Shown piece by piece: positions 46,091-58,484 of a stretch of DNA of 64,000 nucleotides (position 1 is the first letter of the stretch; each line of letters begins with the position of its first letter). Made by a program: the position numbers and the translations under genes. The stretch lies in NCBI GenBank assembly GCA_037102815.1, contig BTPP01000003.1:1674001-1738000 (forward strand). Direction: 5' to 3'. The notes under the pieces were generated by a model that had not been told where the DNA came from, did not search any database, and was given only the letters and a program-made list of their open reading frames with translations. This DNA is from Neurospora intermedia. Taxonomy: Eukaryota; Ascomycota; Sordariomycetes; Sordariales; Sordariaceae.

Positions 46091-46453
46091 CAGTAGAAAC
46101 CCCTGCTTTTGCTAATAATCCCGGCAGCCAGATTTTCTAGCAAAAGGGGGGGTTTTGCAAAAGAGGGTGCTTGCGCACAGACCAGGAAGAAGGTTCTTGG
46201 CCATTAGACGCCCACTGATAGGCTAGAAAAGTGGGCCAAAAATGGGCCACTTGAGCCAACTGCCCCCCGGTACAAGGGTATAAGTGCTCTCTCCCACCAA
46301 AATCTGACCCCTGCTTTTGCTAATCCGGGCCGCCAGCGTTGCGAATTGCAGTTTGCAGTCCTAGCCACCAGAGGGAATGCGGGCAGTAGAAATCCTTAGC
46401 AAAAGAGGGTGATTTGCAAAAGGGGGGGTTAGCAAAAGCAGGGGTTTCTACTG
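46091..46453. mobile_element. Non-autonomous TA-inserting DNA transposon (MITE), not RIPed
   Basis: A 363-bp element with perfect inverted termini of about 27 bp (CAGTAGAAACCCCTGCTTTT... and its inverse) and TA on both sides (46089-46090, 46454-46455). It has no coding capacity. Inside, the motif CCCCTGCTTTTGCTAAT with following GGC-GCCAG sequence recurs at about 46309 (direct repeat), and GCAAAAG-GGG motifs recur as subterminal repeats. The CAGTA start and TA target match pogo/Fot1-type elements. Sequence composition is normal, with no TpA excess. Confidence 0.88.
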
Positions 46454-46455
46454 TA

Positions 46456-49400
46456 CTGGTTTGTGGACGGTGTCGTTCGTGATTTGCAAGTTGCAGTCTG
46501 CGTCAGCTGCTTGCCGCTGTTGCAGACAACATGCCAATCAGCATCTGCGCAAGTCATGACTGATCGTTTTCACCCCTGCCGCTCCACATGCAATGCATCA
46601 CCATGGACACCACCTGGCTCCCTGGCTCCACGGTTCCTTGGCTTCGACCATCTGCTCGGCCCCTCACCTCCATCAACAAATCAAGGGTTGAGCTCCCAAA
46701 ACCACCCCCTCAATAAGGCCTCGCGGCTTCTCCCACACCCTCTATCTCAATTTTCCGCGCTGGGCTCTGGTTTGTTTCAATCGGCATTATTACTTTCCAG
46801 GGTTCATGGAACATCATTCTTTGTTGACTCGGCTCCCCGGATCGCAAATCATTGTGATGAATATTTGATATGCAGGTCGACCGGCGAGTTCTAGTTTTCA
46901 TATGCTCGGTGAACAAGGAAAAGCCGACTTAGCAGGCAAAAACGGGACAGATGACCAGAATAGTCGTGCTTGCCGTCACGAATGAGTTCTGACTTGCCTT
47001 GCAGCAACGAGTCAACCTTTTCAGGTTATTCCTCCGGATGGAGCGTTATCGTGCCTAGGCAACCAGGCAACCGTACTCTTGTAATGTGAAACAGCCTATC
47101 GCATGTATGTCGGCAGCTAATCAATCCCCTACTTTCCCCAAGGCTTCGTGTGCCCTTCATATGATGGTATGCGACTTGCAAATGGCTTGGCCCAAGGCTC
47201 GACCTTGCGGGGCTGCAACCTTACAACATGTGCTTTCTTCATGATAGGCCTGCCTACTGGAGGCTTTGACCCCTGGATCTGAACCTTTCCAGTCGTGTAT
47301 ATGAGTCTCATCATGATCATGTCCATCTTGACCTAAGCACCTGGCATAGCTGAGAGTAGACAGGCTGCCCTGACTGACTCTCGCTTAAATTTATATCCGC
47401 CAAGTCATCTTGGCGGATATCCGGAGATATGTAAATCTTTGTAAGTCACGCACCGATGCACCACAAGTCTCTAGACGTCGTTAGCAGGGCCCGGATCCAA
47501 ACTGGGGTGACTACACAGTAAGACAAGGGAGGGACAGCCCAAAATGCACAGAGACTAAAAGGCGCACCTTTTGAACTCAGCTGCAGCATTGGTGCCAACG
47601 TGAGGAATGGAAAGGTGATGTCGTGTAACCATCGAACGGTATCTAGCACGCGAAGCGTGTCTAGAAGCCTCTGAGATATCTGGACCATTTACCAGTTTAC
47701 TATCTCGAGTTGATGAAAGAGCACGGCCTTGAATCAAAGCACCAAACATGGTGGCTATAGCGAACGGGTCCTACTGTAGTCATATTAATACCGCCGTATG
47801 TCATACAGACAGGAAGCGTAAACTATGCACCGTCACAAAAACCTTGAGCCAAAATAACATTTGTTTAAGATGTTCGGCTGGACCTGCGAGAGTGCAGATC
47901 GTGGAAAGCTCCCACTCCGAGCTGACATCATCTGGTCGGCTCGAGTTTCAAACGGCTTTACGGGACGACTCCCACTCGGTTCGGTTCAATTTTTTCCATC
48001 CAAGTGAAGGCTATACTTGAGTCGAAACACTGGGTCACATTTCTAGTCGGACTTATGTTGTTCGCTCGGAGTGAGCGTCAAATACCCGCTTTCGAGCCAT
48101 CCGGCAGTCATACCCATTCGGGATTGTTGGATGTTAAGACGACACTGGTTGTCTGAACTGTGACGCGCAGGACGCAGTGTTGAAGCTGGATTTAACCAAT
48201 GGCAACGCGCAATTTACTCGCCAGGGAAGCCAGTCGCAGAGATCAGCTACACTACACGACCGACCGGGTTACATACCTGCGAGCTCCTCAATCGCCGCTA
48301 AAGTAGGACAACCGCAGTAACTTGCCTGTTTATGTTCAGAAAGAGGTAAAAAGACACCATCGGTTGTTGAGTTCGTATCTCTTGATTTGTACGCAGCGAC
48401 TGGGAAGCGATTAACGAGAGGCAGAAGAGGTCGGCAGTGCATTCAACAATCAGACATTGTCAAGCCGAACTCGAAGTCAAAGTGGAAGGCATAGCCAGGA
48501 TTGTCAGGGAAAGACATCAGATGCCCCACTGCGCTGATCAGAAGTGGAACCGGGCGCGGCCGGCCAACCACTTCACAAATCTGCACGTCAACAAGGCTGG
48601 TAGGAATCAAGGTAGAATTCGATTTGACGCCTGGTTGCTAGTCTACACCATGAAGTTGAATCCATACATAGACAGTATCTACCTCTCGATGTTCCGCAGT
48701 AGGTCATTCCCCTCCAGACTGAAAAGCGCCCACCTCTGCATAGTTGAAGCACGCTTCAATGAACAGACCTGATAAGGCATTTTCGACGTGCCATGGCGGG
48801 TAGAGAACGTGTTAGTAGAGTGGAGATTGGCATGCCCTTTCTGTGGATTTGGTCTCGTTGACGAGGGTCTCCGGCTGATACTGTGGGCTAATCGCAGCAT
48901 TTACAACTTCTGTCATCCCCACAAAATTTCCCCCAGCATCCACCAAAAATCTCAAGGCTATACATACTCCTACGTTCAGACGACCTCGAGGTCATCAATT
49001 TCTTGATCCTTTCCTGTCACGGCTTCATTCTCAGCAAGTGAATGCTGTACGACTCAATATTTGGCTCCGCTGTGAAGCTATTGAGCGGGATTTTCTCAAC
49101 GGCAAAAACCTGGCAGGTCATTATCAATCACAGTCTTGTTCTTATGACTACACTACATGAGGTAGCAGTGTCCATGCTCCCTAGCAAATGCTTTTGCTGC
49201 ACATGCTCGACATGGTACCTACATCTGCATCGAAGATTGAGATCGCAGCGGTCTTCCATCTCCTTACAACTATCCTGACTCCATTTGTATACTTACACCT
49301 TATCAGATACACTCAGTGACGGTATCCTTGTACTCTGTATTGTTTGGGTCGCTGGTAGCTGTTTACATAGCACATCCTCCGAAGCTCTAGGCGTCTATCT

Positions 49401-51987
49401 AACATCGTGGCTTGTAGGGGCCACCTTTCCCCATGTCTCCATCTTCTCAACAGATGCGGTCGCCCCACTTGTATTGGCTAGAGCGCTTCGTCATTGTAAG
49501 CGGGGAGGTGTTCCAGGCCAGGGTAGGATTCATATCATGTCCTGTGATATTATTCACGATGCAGCTGACGGCGTGACGCTTCACTCCCTGTATCTTTGCG
49601 AATATTGTGCGACCCATATCTGGTACACTCTTCGTTCTCCGACAGTTCCATGGATGAAAGTAGAGTCTCAGAGAACTAGAAAAGGGTCTCGATTTGTACT
49701 TGATCACACATCTCCTGCGAACGTTGGGCCCATGATATGTATGTCGCGTGGTAGTCAGGATGCAGCAAGGGAATAAGGTGCAGTATGCAAAGTGTACTTG
49801 GAAATTCCGCTGCTTCCCTGCAGGTGGATATGTACTTGGAAGGTGGTTTGGGCCTTTGCATTATTCGAGAATTTGCCGACAAAGCTCGTGGTCTCACAGA
49901 TTCGACGTCCACACTAACAGCATACCTACCCGGCTCCCGTCCCAAGACGTCCCAGCAGGTCGTTCCGCACCCTCCTATTCCACGTCAAGGTTGCAAAGTC
50001 ACACTGCCGCCATACTCAACTGCGCCTACAAGGATTATTCACGAGAGGGACAACAGTCCGACTCGCACTTGGCACAAGCCGTTAACACCGCTCTTGGAGT
50101 GTCTGTTCTAACACGAATACGATCGATGCTATAGACTTACTCGCTGTCGCTGTCGATATCACCTCGCCTAGAGTCTTAATGACTGGAGACCCTCTAGGTA
50201 GGCTCTGGTAGGGCTTACATCTGTATATTCAGATCGTAACAGCGTAACGTATGCTACCAAGGAAAGCATAGATGTAGGCATCTCGGGTCGGACCAAGACA
50301 ATGGTAGCAGGGTGCTGGAGCCAACCGAGCTTGACAATCCTGGACAAAACCTACACTAACACAGCCGGGCTGATGGACCACCATGCTGCTGCTGTCACTG
50401 AAACCGTACCAGATCCATTCGTTACGGCACGAACCCCACTTTCTCCAGACTGATAGAACTGCTTCCCGCCCATCCTCACCATCATTTAGTGCAGTATGTA
50501 GTGTGCTCGTCCAAGCCGTCCATCTCTCGACCACATTGACGCGACACTGGTACTTGATCCACCACACCTCGGCGCCCCGAACCACCCTCCTCCAGCATTT
50601 GGACCCTTCCCAGCGGGCACCGCAACCGCTACCTACCACTTCGAGATTGTAGCTTTGTCCAACTCTAATGCGTATGGAGAAAGAAGAGATTCAGTTCGGT
50701 TCCAGCTTCTAACTTTGTCTTTGTCCCGCCACGCGCCCGCCCGTTCATTCGGTTAAACCGCCACAGCCAACAGCGAGACGAGATTCGCGGGCATATGACT
50801 TAGTACCCCATTACCAAGCAGGCCGAGTTCGACCTGATCTCACCTTGCCCGCCTTGGTACGACATCATACAGGCAGCTTCTCGGAGCTTTACTGGATGCT
50901 CTACGTATCACATCGCGGCGTTGCCTTGTTATGAGTGGCCTGGCGACTGCTATGTACACGCCCCCTCCCTTGCATTTCCATGTTCGCACTCTCCACTTCT
51001 GTCTAGGATGACCAGTCTGACAGGGGGGAGCCTGGAACATGGGCTGCAACTGCCTGCAGAAGGCGGTCCACATGCCAAGGCCCCACCTTGTAAGCTACGC
51101 CTGCCTGCACTTGCCCACCCAAATCCTTGTGCGCTTGCGCATCTCATTGTGCTTTGCGAGCAATGATCGTGGAAGGAACATGGCGACCGTACATACTTGG
51201 AAACATGAAGCTATAAAATAGAAAAAAAGGCTGATATTATCAAGTTTGAAGCCAAGGCTTAGATAATGCTCCCGTGCTCTTTTTGGGGGGGAAGGATGAC
51301 ACCCCGGGGAACTAGCACACGGTAGTGTAGTTTGAGGTTATCGTATCAAGATCCGTCCAAGCATGAAGGTGAAGTTACAAGTTCAAGTTCTCAGAGAAAG
51401 CGATAGACACACCCGACGGCGCGCCCGGCGGGACCCGGGAACATGAGATTCCAAAAGCTGAGTGAGCGACCGGACTTTACGTACTTCTTTTCCCCCGAAC
51501 TTTTATTTCTAAAAAAAAAAAAATCCATCTTGCCTCTTGTTCCTTCACTTCATTCGTTCATTCGACCAGGCGAACGAACTCCATTACCTATCATCATATC
51601 TGGAGCCTGTCCCCCCCCCTTCGCCGTGCCATCACTGCAACAAGTTTCGTTCGACTGGTCAGCTCGTGGTTCTTCTGAATTGCGCCAACCAACCGTTTCA
51701 CAGGTCCAGCTACCTAGCTGACTCTTGTGCGTCTTTCAGTTCCTTGCAAATCCTATAACCCCATATGCACAACCTAACTTTCTTTCTGCATCACCCAGCG
51801 CTCGTGCATTCCAAATCCGAAATCAGAGCTTTGGACTCGGCTGTGACACTTGGTCCCGCCCTTGGCTCCTCCCTACCCCCTCCCCCCCTCCTCCGGTGCG
51901 CGAGTGCTTCCACCCCCCGGCCAACCCAACTATATCAAGACACGTTGTTTCGCAGACCCGTTGACGTGGTTGACGTCGCCTGCACTC
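46456..51987. other. Gene-poor region upstream of RSC7
   Basis: Unique sequence of normal composition. Frames up to 163 codons occur (for example 49285-49776, +) but show no domain and no consistent exon structure, so I annotate none. A 12-bp perfect hairpin lies at 47393-47420. The last 500 bp (51480-51987) are pyrimidine-rich and probably include the RSC7 promoter and 5' UTR. Confidence 0.45.
47393..47420. repeat. Perfect 12-bp inverted repeat with 4-base loop
   Basis: ATATCCGCCAAG, loop TCAT, then CTTGGCGGATAT. It is a palindromic site with a GGCGGATAT half-site. It is not at a transposon end that I can see and could be a dimeric regulator site; function unknown. Confidence 0.6.
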
Positions 51988-54727
51988 ATGTACGCAGCAC
52001 AGCCAAACGGCGTTGATAGTGCAACGATCAATCCCGCCGCGCTCAACACAGGTATGCCACCATCACATTTCCTTAGTGTCTGCCCTGCTCTGGGGTCTTG
52101 GAATATTTCCCGAACAGTTACCCCCGTGTCGCTGGTCCCTTGCGTGTGCGCGCCTGCCCCTGCGACCGGGACTGCGTGATGGGTGTCACGGTGCGTTTGC
52201 GTTTGCGTTTGCGTTTGCGTGTGCGTGAACCATGACGGTGGTGTTGGTGCCGGACGAGGCCCGGGCAAGGGTGGATCCAGTCCAACATCAACCCGACTTT
52301 GATGCCGACCCTTTCGACGGGATCCGGACGGCAACGATATTGAATTCTTCTCATTCTCCTCCGTATCCATGGTTACTACATACGGCGACGGGATGGAATC
52401 GAAGCGGGGAGTGCCTTCATTCTACAGGTGCTCGCGGGCCCAGCGATGCGCTCTGCCTGGGCCTAGGCCGCCTGCTGGGTCTGCGACAATGATCAAGTCA
52501 TCGCCCCGCAAACCCCGTCCGCTCGGCATCCACCAGCACCCCCTCCCCGCTCCCCAGGATTCGCGGACTGCTCGCGTCTAGGCACTTCATCCCCGTCGCG
52601 TCGTTAGATTTGCCAATCGCTCTGCAATCTCGTTTTCTCTTCTTTCATCTGAAACGCTGCCGCAATATCCTTGCATGTGAAATACTGACGTGCGTGTCCG
52701 ACCAGACTTGAGCGGGCCACCACGGAATCTCAAACGGGAACGTTCTCCCGACGATTATCATTACTCAGGACCGCCAGGGTCCACTGGTGATGACGGTATG
52801 TTGTGCATTCCATCCTGATCCTGTGTATCTGTGTCGTCTGCAACTCGGTGTACCTCGTCCCTGTTACATGTCTAGTCGTGCTACGAGGTGCTGCCGTTGA
52901 ACACGCTGACAACGTTTTGCGCCCTGAACAGGTGGTGATAAGCAGCCTAGAAAGCGAGGAAGACCGATGAAGTCCAGACCATCTGGGGGTGTCCCCGAGC
53001 CCGTCGGCCAGGGCCCCGTTGCGCCGTCTATCCAACAGACACTTCCACCACAGACACCACAGAGCCAGAGTGCTCCTCTCCCACTCCCGACACAAACACC
53101 CACGTATGCCCCCGCACCCGCGCCCGCCCCCGCAGCCACGCCTCTCCAGGCATCGCCTCCCAAGACGACCCCAACCAAGACGACCCTGAAAGCCCTGCCG
53201 ACCGTTCGCGACCACACAACCGACCAGCTTGGGCCTGGCGGAGATGAATACTTGCCAAGGGAGATTGACGAGGCCGGCGAAAAAAAGGTTATGCCAAATG
53301 GGCAACTTACCGGAAATCGTGAATACAGATGCCGAACCTTTCTGGTGCCCAACCGAGGGGACAAGCTTTTCATGTTGGCCACCGAATGTGCTCGAGTTCT
53401 CGGCTACCGCGACTCATATCTGCTGTTCAACAAGAACAGGTCACTGTACAAGATTATAGCGAATCAAGAGGAAAAAGACGACCTTGTGAACCAGGAGATC
53501 TTGCCTTTCTCGTACAGGTCACGCCAGATTGCCATCGTCACGGCCCGCAGCATGTTCCGTCAGTTTGGTAGCAGGGTGATTACCAACGGCCGCCGCGTCA
53601 GGGACGATTACTGGGAAACAAAGGCACGGAAACAAGGCTTCACCGAGGCTGATCTGGCCGGAGAAAAAAGACCTGGGGGAACCAAGGCCCGGGAAGCAGC
53701 CGCCGAAGCCAACCAGAACTCTATGCTCGGAGGACCTCACGGGGAGATCATCTACAACACGAACCCAGGCCCGTATGGCGCCCCTCAGCCCCTCGTACAA
53801 CCAGGTATGATTGGACCGCCGCCAACAACCTCGACCAGAATGCCCGTAATAACACTAGGACCAGATTACCATGATACTAGGAGCCGGGACTACTCAACTA
53901 TTTTGAAGACTGGCCCGCGACAAGAGATCACTGGGCCGCCGTACCAGGATCGGACCCAGACTACGCCTCTATCCGAACTGCATGCGCAAGCTCACCATGC
54001 AGCCGAGTTCAACCGGGCCGTTAACCAGCAACGTGAGATGCGTGGTGATTACCTGCAAAACCTGTGGCGGAGGCCGCACGATCAAGCCACTGCCACGAAC
54101 CTGAACCAGCCGGTCGGTTCCGAAGCATCTGCTGTTCCTACCAGCCGGCCAGCCGCATCATCTCATGCCCCTAGTTCTGGATTACAGCAACCTGCCATCC
54201 TGCCAAACCAGAGCCCTCAAATGATGATGACGGCGGCACCGTACTCGCAGCCCCTTCATGCACAGGCTTCGGCCACTCAAGGTACAATGAGAGGAGGTAT
54301 GGCTCCAGCTCCAGCTCAGAACAGCTCGAAGCCAACAAACTCCTCGTCAGCTTCTAGCGGAAGCATGCCGCAACCCGGCCAGAACTACGGTTATACCAAT
54401 TCCCAAATGTGGCCCCCGACGCCCCAGACGCCGCAGCACAGCTACTCAGCCTACACTGCCCAGCCCCAACAGCCCCATTCCCAGCAGTCCCCTGCTCCCC
54501 AGTTGCGACACTCGGGTTCTGGAAGCCAGGTTCAGCCAAATAACATGTCTTACTCGACTATGCCCAGCATGAACCAAGGCTATGGTGCTCCCTCTCAGGG
54601 GATGTACTCAAATGACCAAACTCCGCGCCAATACATGCACCAGAGCGCACCATCCCCGGCTGTTTCGCAGCCATGGACCCAACAACAGCAAACTCCTGCT
54701 ACGTGGTGGACCAACCAACCACAGTAG
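51988..54727 (+). CDS. RSC7: RSC7/SWP82-type subunit of SWI/SNF-family chromatin remodellers
   Basis: Exons 51988-52051, 52706-52795 and 52932-54727 join in frame to 649 residues. The first intron is 654 bp and the second 136 bp. The N-terminus is MYAAQPNGVDSATINPAAL. An AT-hook-like RKRGRP lies at 58-63, positioned to contact DNA minor groove. The family core at about 155-300 includes EYRCRTFLVPNRGDKLFMLA, CARVLGYRDSYLLF, RSLYKI, LPFSYRSRQIAIVTARSMF and FGSRVITNGRRVRDDYWE. The remaining 350 residues are low-complexity Gln/Pro/Ser, probably disordered. The protein acts in the nucleus within RSC or SWI/SNF complexes that slide and eject nucleosomes. RSC7 and SWP82 share this core, so which complex is not decided. 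Confidence 0.9.
52192..52227 (+). repeat. TTTGCG hexanucleotide repeat in RSC7 intron 1
   Basis: Four to five TTTGCG units followed by TGTGCG variants, inside the long first intron. A CpG-containing simple repeat. Confidence 0.8.
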
Positions 54728-56302
54728 ATGAGGACGACGCTGTGATGGTGCGCACTTGGTTCGGTGTGACCAGCCATGTCGTTGATGCGGCGCCATTCGT
54801 GACACTTCTGCCTTATTCCAGGAGGGGAAAACGATTGCTAAAATATACACGCCTGCCGCCCGGTCATCCTTCGATTTCCGAGATCCAAACGTTTCAAAGA
54901 TACCCCAGTATTCGACTCATTGGAGAGGCGAGCGAGCCTTTCGTTGGGCGGGCGTGCAATTGGTTTGCAGCATTCGGTTTTCCGATATCGGATCATAGAG
55001 GAGTGCATGGTGGGTGGAGGGCTAGTAGCATGTTTGTCGGTTCCTTTTTATTCTTTTTTTCGGATGATACCTCTTTTGTTGGCGTGCTGGATCTGCTGGC
55101 TCTCCAGATCCCTACTCTCTTTTTTCCCAACTCGCGAAGTACTCAACGGCTGTACACATGAGCTTTTTACCGACTCGGAAACTCGGGTGATTGGCGATTC
55201 TGTGGTTATTATGGCTTTCCGTTATATGATTCCCGGGGGTTCTCAGCCCTGCAGTGCTTGGTACGAGGAGACAGGAGGAAGGAAAGGTTTCTTGGTCACA
55301 TACGAGTGTTATACCCTGTTTTTTTGCGGTGGCAGAATGTATTTCTTTGCGCCTGGGTCTGGCTTCGACTCTTCTTCCCTGGCTTTTTTATGACCCCTTC
55401 TTTATTCACTTTCCGAATACAAATTTTCCTTGGTTTTGTTCGGTCAGCAAGGACTTGTTTGGATAACGCACCATGTAGCGGTTTAGGGTACGCTCTTCTC
55501 AAATTGGATTATCCTTTACGGCGACGCTTCAGTTTCTATCTTGCCTCACTTCCATGTTTCCGCAACCTCGTGTTATATTTGACTATTGATGTACGGGTCT
55601 TCTTCGGCCCCTGTTCAACTCCTAGCTCTTCATGTCTTCCAGGCTGGGTGCAGATGTATACCTGTGTTGACGGCGACATCAGCAGAGAAACAACTTTCTT
55701 CTCTTTTCTGGAAGCATGAGGCCAGCTATATCGTGTTTCATTTCTTCAGGCACTTCAGCTCGTAGGTACTTTCGCTTCTGGCACCCCAACCTCACAGGAT
55801 GAGGGGGGTGACCGCCTCAATGGCTGTATTGATCTCTCTATGCTTAATCCCTGGTTTCCTCCCAAGAGTGCTATCCCCGATATTGGCCGTGAACCGCTTC
55901 GAACACTTCTTATATTAAAGTATATCAGATAGTTGAGTATGCTTGACCCACTAGGCTTCCTGGCCCAACTGAGGATATAGCAACTCAATCCAACTCTGAT
56001 TTTCATGACGTTATCTCGTCCATAGGAATCTTCCACAATATTTAACAACAACAGTGTGTGAATATGGACGACAATGATTATTCTACTGAGAATGACCCAG
56101 TTGCCATACCCGATTGATCATTCCACCCTCACCTCGCCATTCGCTGTGCTATTCCTCGCCGGCCCGTATCATTACAAAACAATCGCAATAGCATTGATAT
56201 CTACTTTGACCACCCAGTCTACCAATCTCAACTAGCTTCCATCCGTCATACCAACAACCAGCTCACTGTTGTGATCACTTAGCGCCCATCAAAACCATCA
56301 TT
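54728..56302. other. Convergent 3' region between RSC7 and TRS65
   Basis: Contains both 3' UTRs. The T-rich stretch 55030-55730 gives long hydrophobic frames on +, but they lack starts in good context and any motif. No gene supported. Confidence 0.5.
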
Positions 56303-58484
56303 TCACTCCACAGATATTTCCTCAAACACCTCCTTCTCACCACCCTCGGCATCATCCCCCTCCTCCTCCTTCTTCTCCCCATCCTTCCTCCCTGCCCTGA
56401 CAACAATAACAGGCAACTCCCTAACATCCACATGCTCCTGACTTCCCAAATCCACAATCCTCACCGCCTCAATCCCCAACACTCCCTCTTTAAGCGCCAA
56501 AAACCTCAGCTCCACCACAGCGCACGCATTGGGAGCAAGGGGCCCCACGCGCGCGTCCGCAGACAAACAAACCACCTCGGTGCTGTCCACCACGCTGCTG
56601 CGCTGCATCGCGTGCACCACGTTATCGTCCAGCACGGCGTCCGCGATGAGCGGGTCGCGCTTGTTGGAGGGCGCCGCGGTGGATAAGGCGCGGTGCGTAC
56701 GGACTTCGTTCCGGCGACGTTTAGGGAGGGCGTAGAGGGCTAGTTTACGCTGGGAGGCGGGAGAGCCAGAGGTGGCGGAGGTGGTGTTGGTGGTGTTGGT
56801 GGTGGTGGACGGGGTGGTGAGGATTGTGGGGATGCCATCGCCGCCGATGCCGCTGATACCACTGATGGCGTTGGTGATGCTGATGCTGTTGCTGCGGGTG
56901 GTGATGATGCCGTTGGTGGTGGTAGTGGTGGTGTTGGTGGCGGTGGAGGTGGAAGTCGAAGAGGTGCCAGTGGCGCCTTCGGGTTTAGTGCGGTTGACGA
57001 CGAACACCGTCCAGGCAAATTCCTCACCGGCGTACACGGGCCGGTCGGGCCCAACAAAGGTCACGGTGATGCCAAAGTCCGGGACAGGCGTCTCGAAGAT
57101 GCGCTGCGTGGTGATGGAGGCCTCGAGCGAGGGGAGCGCGTCCGGGCGGGTGACGGAGGGCGAGACGAGCGGCATCGAGTCGACGCCACCCGAAATAGAA
57201 AGCTGGCTGGGCTTGTGTCTGCGCTCGATCGGCTTCGTCATGGGCGTGCCGAAGCCCGGGTTGACGGGCAGTGTAAAGTCCAGCGGCGTGGTCCAGGACA
57301 TGGTCAGTTTCGGGGTGCAGGGGTCGGCGCCGTTAGGCTGGACGAGGACGGCTACCTCGACTGTGATGATGAGCTCTCGAGAAGGGTGCTTGCTGATGAT
57401 CTCGAGCTGACGTGGTGCGAGTCGGTAAAGGAAGGTGAGATGGTCGTGGGCGACGCAGTGCAGGGGGAGGGCCATAAGATCTTGGTTGTTGAGATCGTCG
57501 ACTGTGCCGTCGGTTACGGCTAGGTCGATCTTTTGCAAGGCGGCTTCGCAGTCGAAGAAGGGGGTGAAGTCCACCTCAAGAAGGGCGATCAACGCTGGAC
57601 TTGGTGGGCTTGTGTTGGGCCGCGCGAAGCGTACCCGCGTGTGGACGACGGGATAGACTCGAAGTCTGAGGCTTTGCATGCCCCTGAACAGACGTAGTGG
57701 TTGCTTTGTTTGTGTGACGGGAGCGACTCTGGATACTCGGAGAGCGGAAAGACGGGGCTGAATCCCGCCTAACATTGGGTCGTCGGCGAAGGACTCGAGA
57801 AGGTTGAGGCCTGCTGGTGCGCAACTTTGCATGTAGCCCTCGTCGGTCATGTCTCGAGATTTCCTGGGATCAAGGAGCTTCAAGCCGGCAGTTGCTGCAA
57901 AGACAATAGAGGGTGCTTGTAGTCTGATCCTTGGTCGTGATACGAAGACGGGCATCCTCCAGATGGCGTAAACATATAAATCCTTTCCATTATCGGCTTT
58001 GCTGTCCCCATCCTCTTCGGCCTTCTCCTTTTCATTCTCCTCCTCCCCCCCAGTACTCAAGATGATGGCATCGGCTGGATCTGGAACGAGTCCAGTGTAG
58101 ATAATTTCTGCTGCCGGAGGACCTTCACGGTCGGATCCATGGCCGTTCACGATCTGAGCCTCTAATGTAACGACTATACGGGATAGCGAAGATCGTAGTG
58201 TGTCCTCATATTGGCGAGGGGTACGGAGTACAAGATAGACATCAGCCGTCTCATCTGCAGTCAGGGAATAAGTAAAGTGAGAAGACAGTGCGGGTACGTG
58301 ATGCCAACCTCATACCGAAAAACAGCACATCTCGTTGACTGATGCCTTCTAGCAAGCTTGGTGGTGAATTTGTGTCTGCCTTAAAATTGGACGCCGAGGG
58401 GATGATGTAACTGAAATAGGACTGTTCCAAAAATGCTTGGCCATCATCGTGGGTGTCGTCGTCGTCATTCATGTTATTAACCAT
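56303..58484 (-). CDS. TRS65: TRAPPII complex subunit TRS65
   Basis: Exon 1 at 58484-58316 and exon 2 at 58254-56303, with a 61-bp intron (GTATGAGG...CTGCAG), encode 706 residues. The N-terminus MVNNMNDDDD leads into FLEQSYFSYIIPSAS and LLEGISQRDVLFFDETADVY, joined exactly at the splice. Further on come IWRMPVFVSRPRIRLQAPSI, LDFTLPVNPGFGTPM and FGITVTFVGPDRPVYAGEEF, as in fungal Trs65-domain proteins. A Ser/Thr/Asn/Ile tract of about 80 residues (DNA about 56770-56990), with trinucleotide-like repeats, interrupts the C-terminal part. A beta-rich end (ELRFLALKEGVLGIEAVRIVDLG) and an acidic tail follow. TRAPPII activates Ypt31/32 Rab GTPases at the late Golgi; Trs65 stabilises it. Divergent from PRP40. 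Confidence 0.87.

Noticed and set aside
49285-49776. 163-codon + frame in the gene-poor region
   Set aside because: No domain, no coherent hydrophobic segments, poor start context and no partner exons; length is within chance at this GC.
50229-50639. 136-codon - frame
   Set aside because: Composition (many Trp, Cys, Arg) looks like translation of non-coding DNA; no motif.
55258-55719. 153-codon hydrophobic + frame downstream of RSC7
   Set aside because: Translation of T-rich 3' sequence; two other frames across the same stretch look equally protein-like.
56772-57410. 212-residue + frame rich in Val and Met opposite TRS65
   Set aside because: Produced by the trinucleotide-like repeat on the opposite strand of TRS65.
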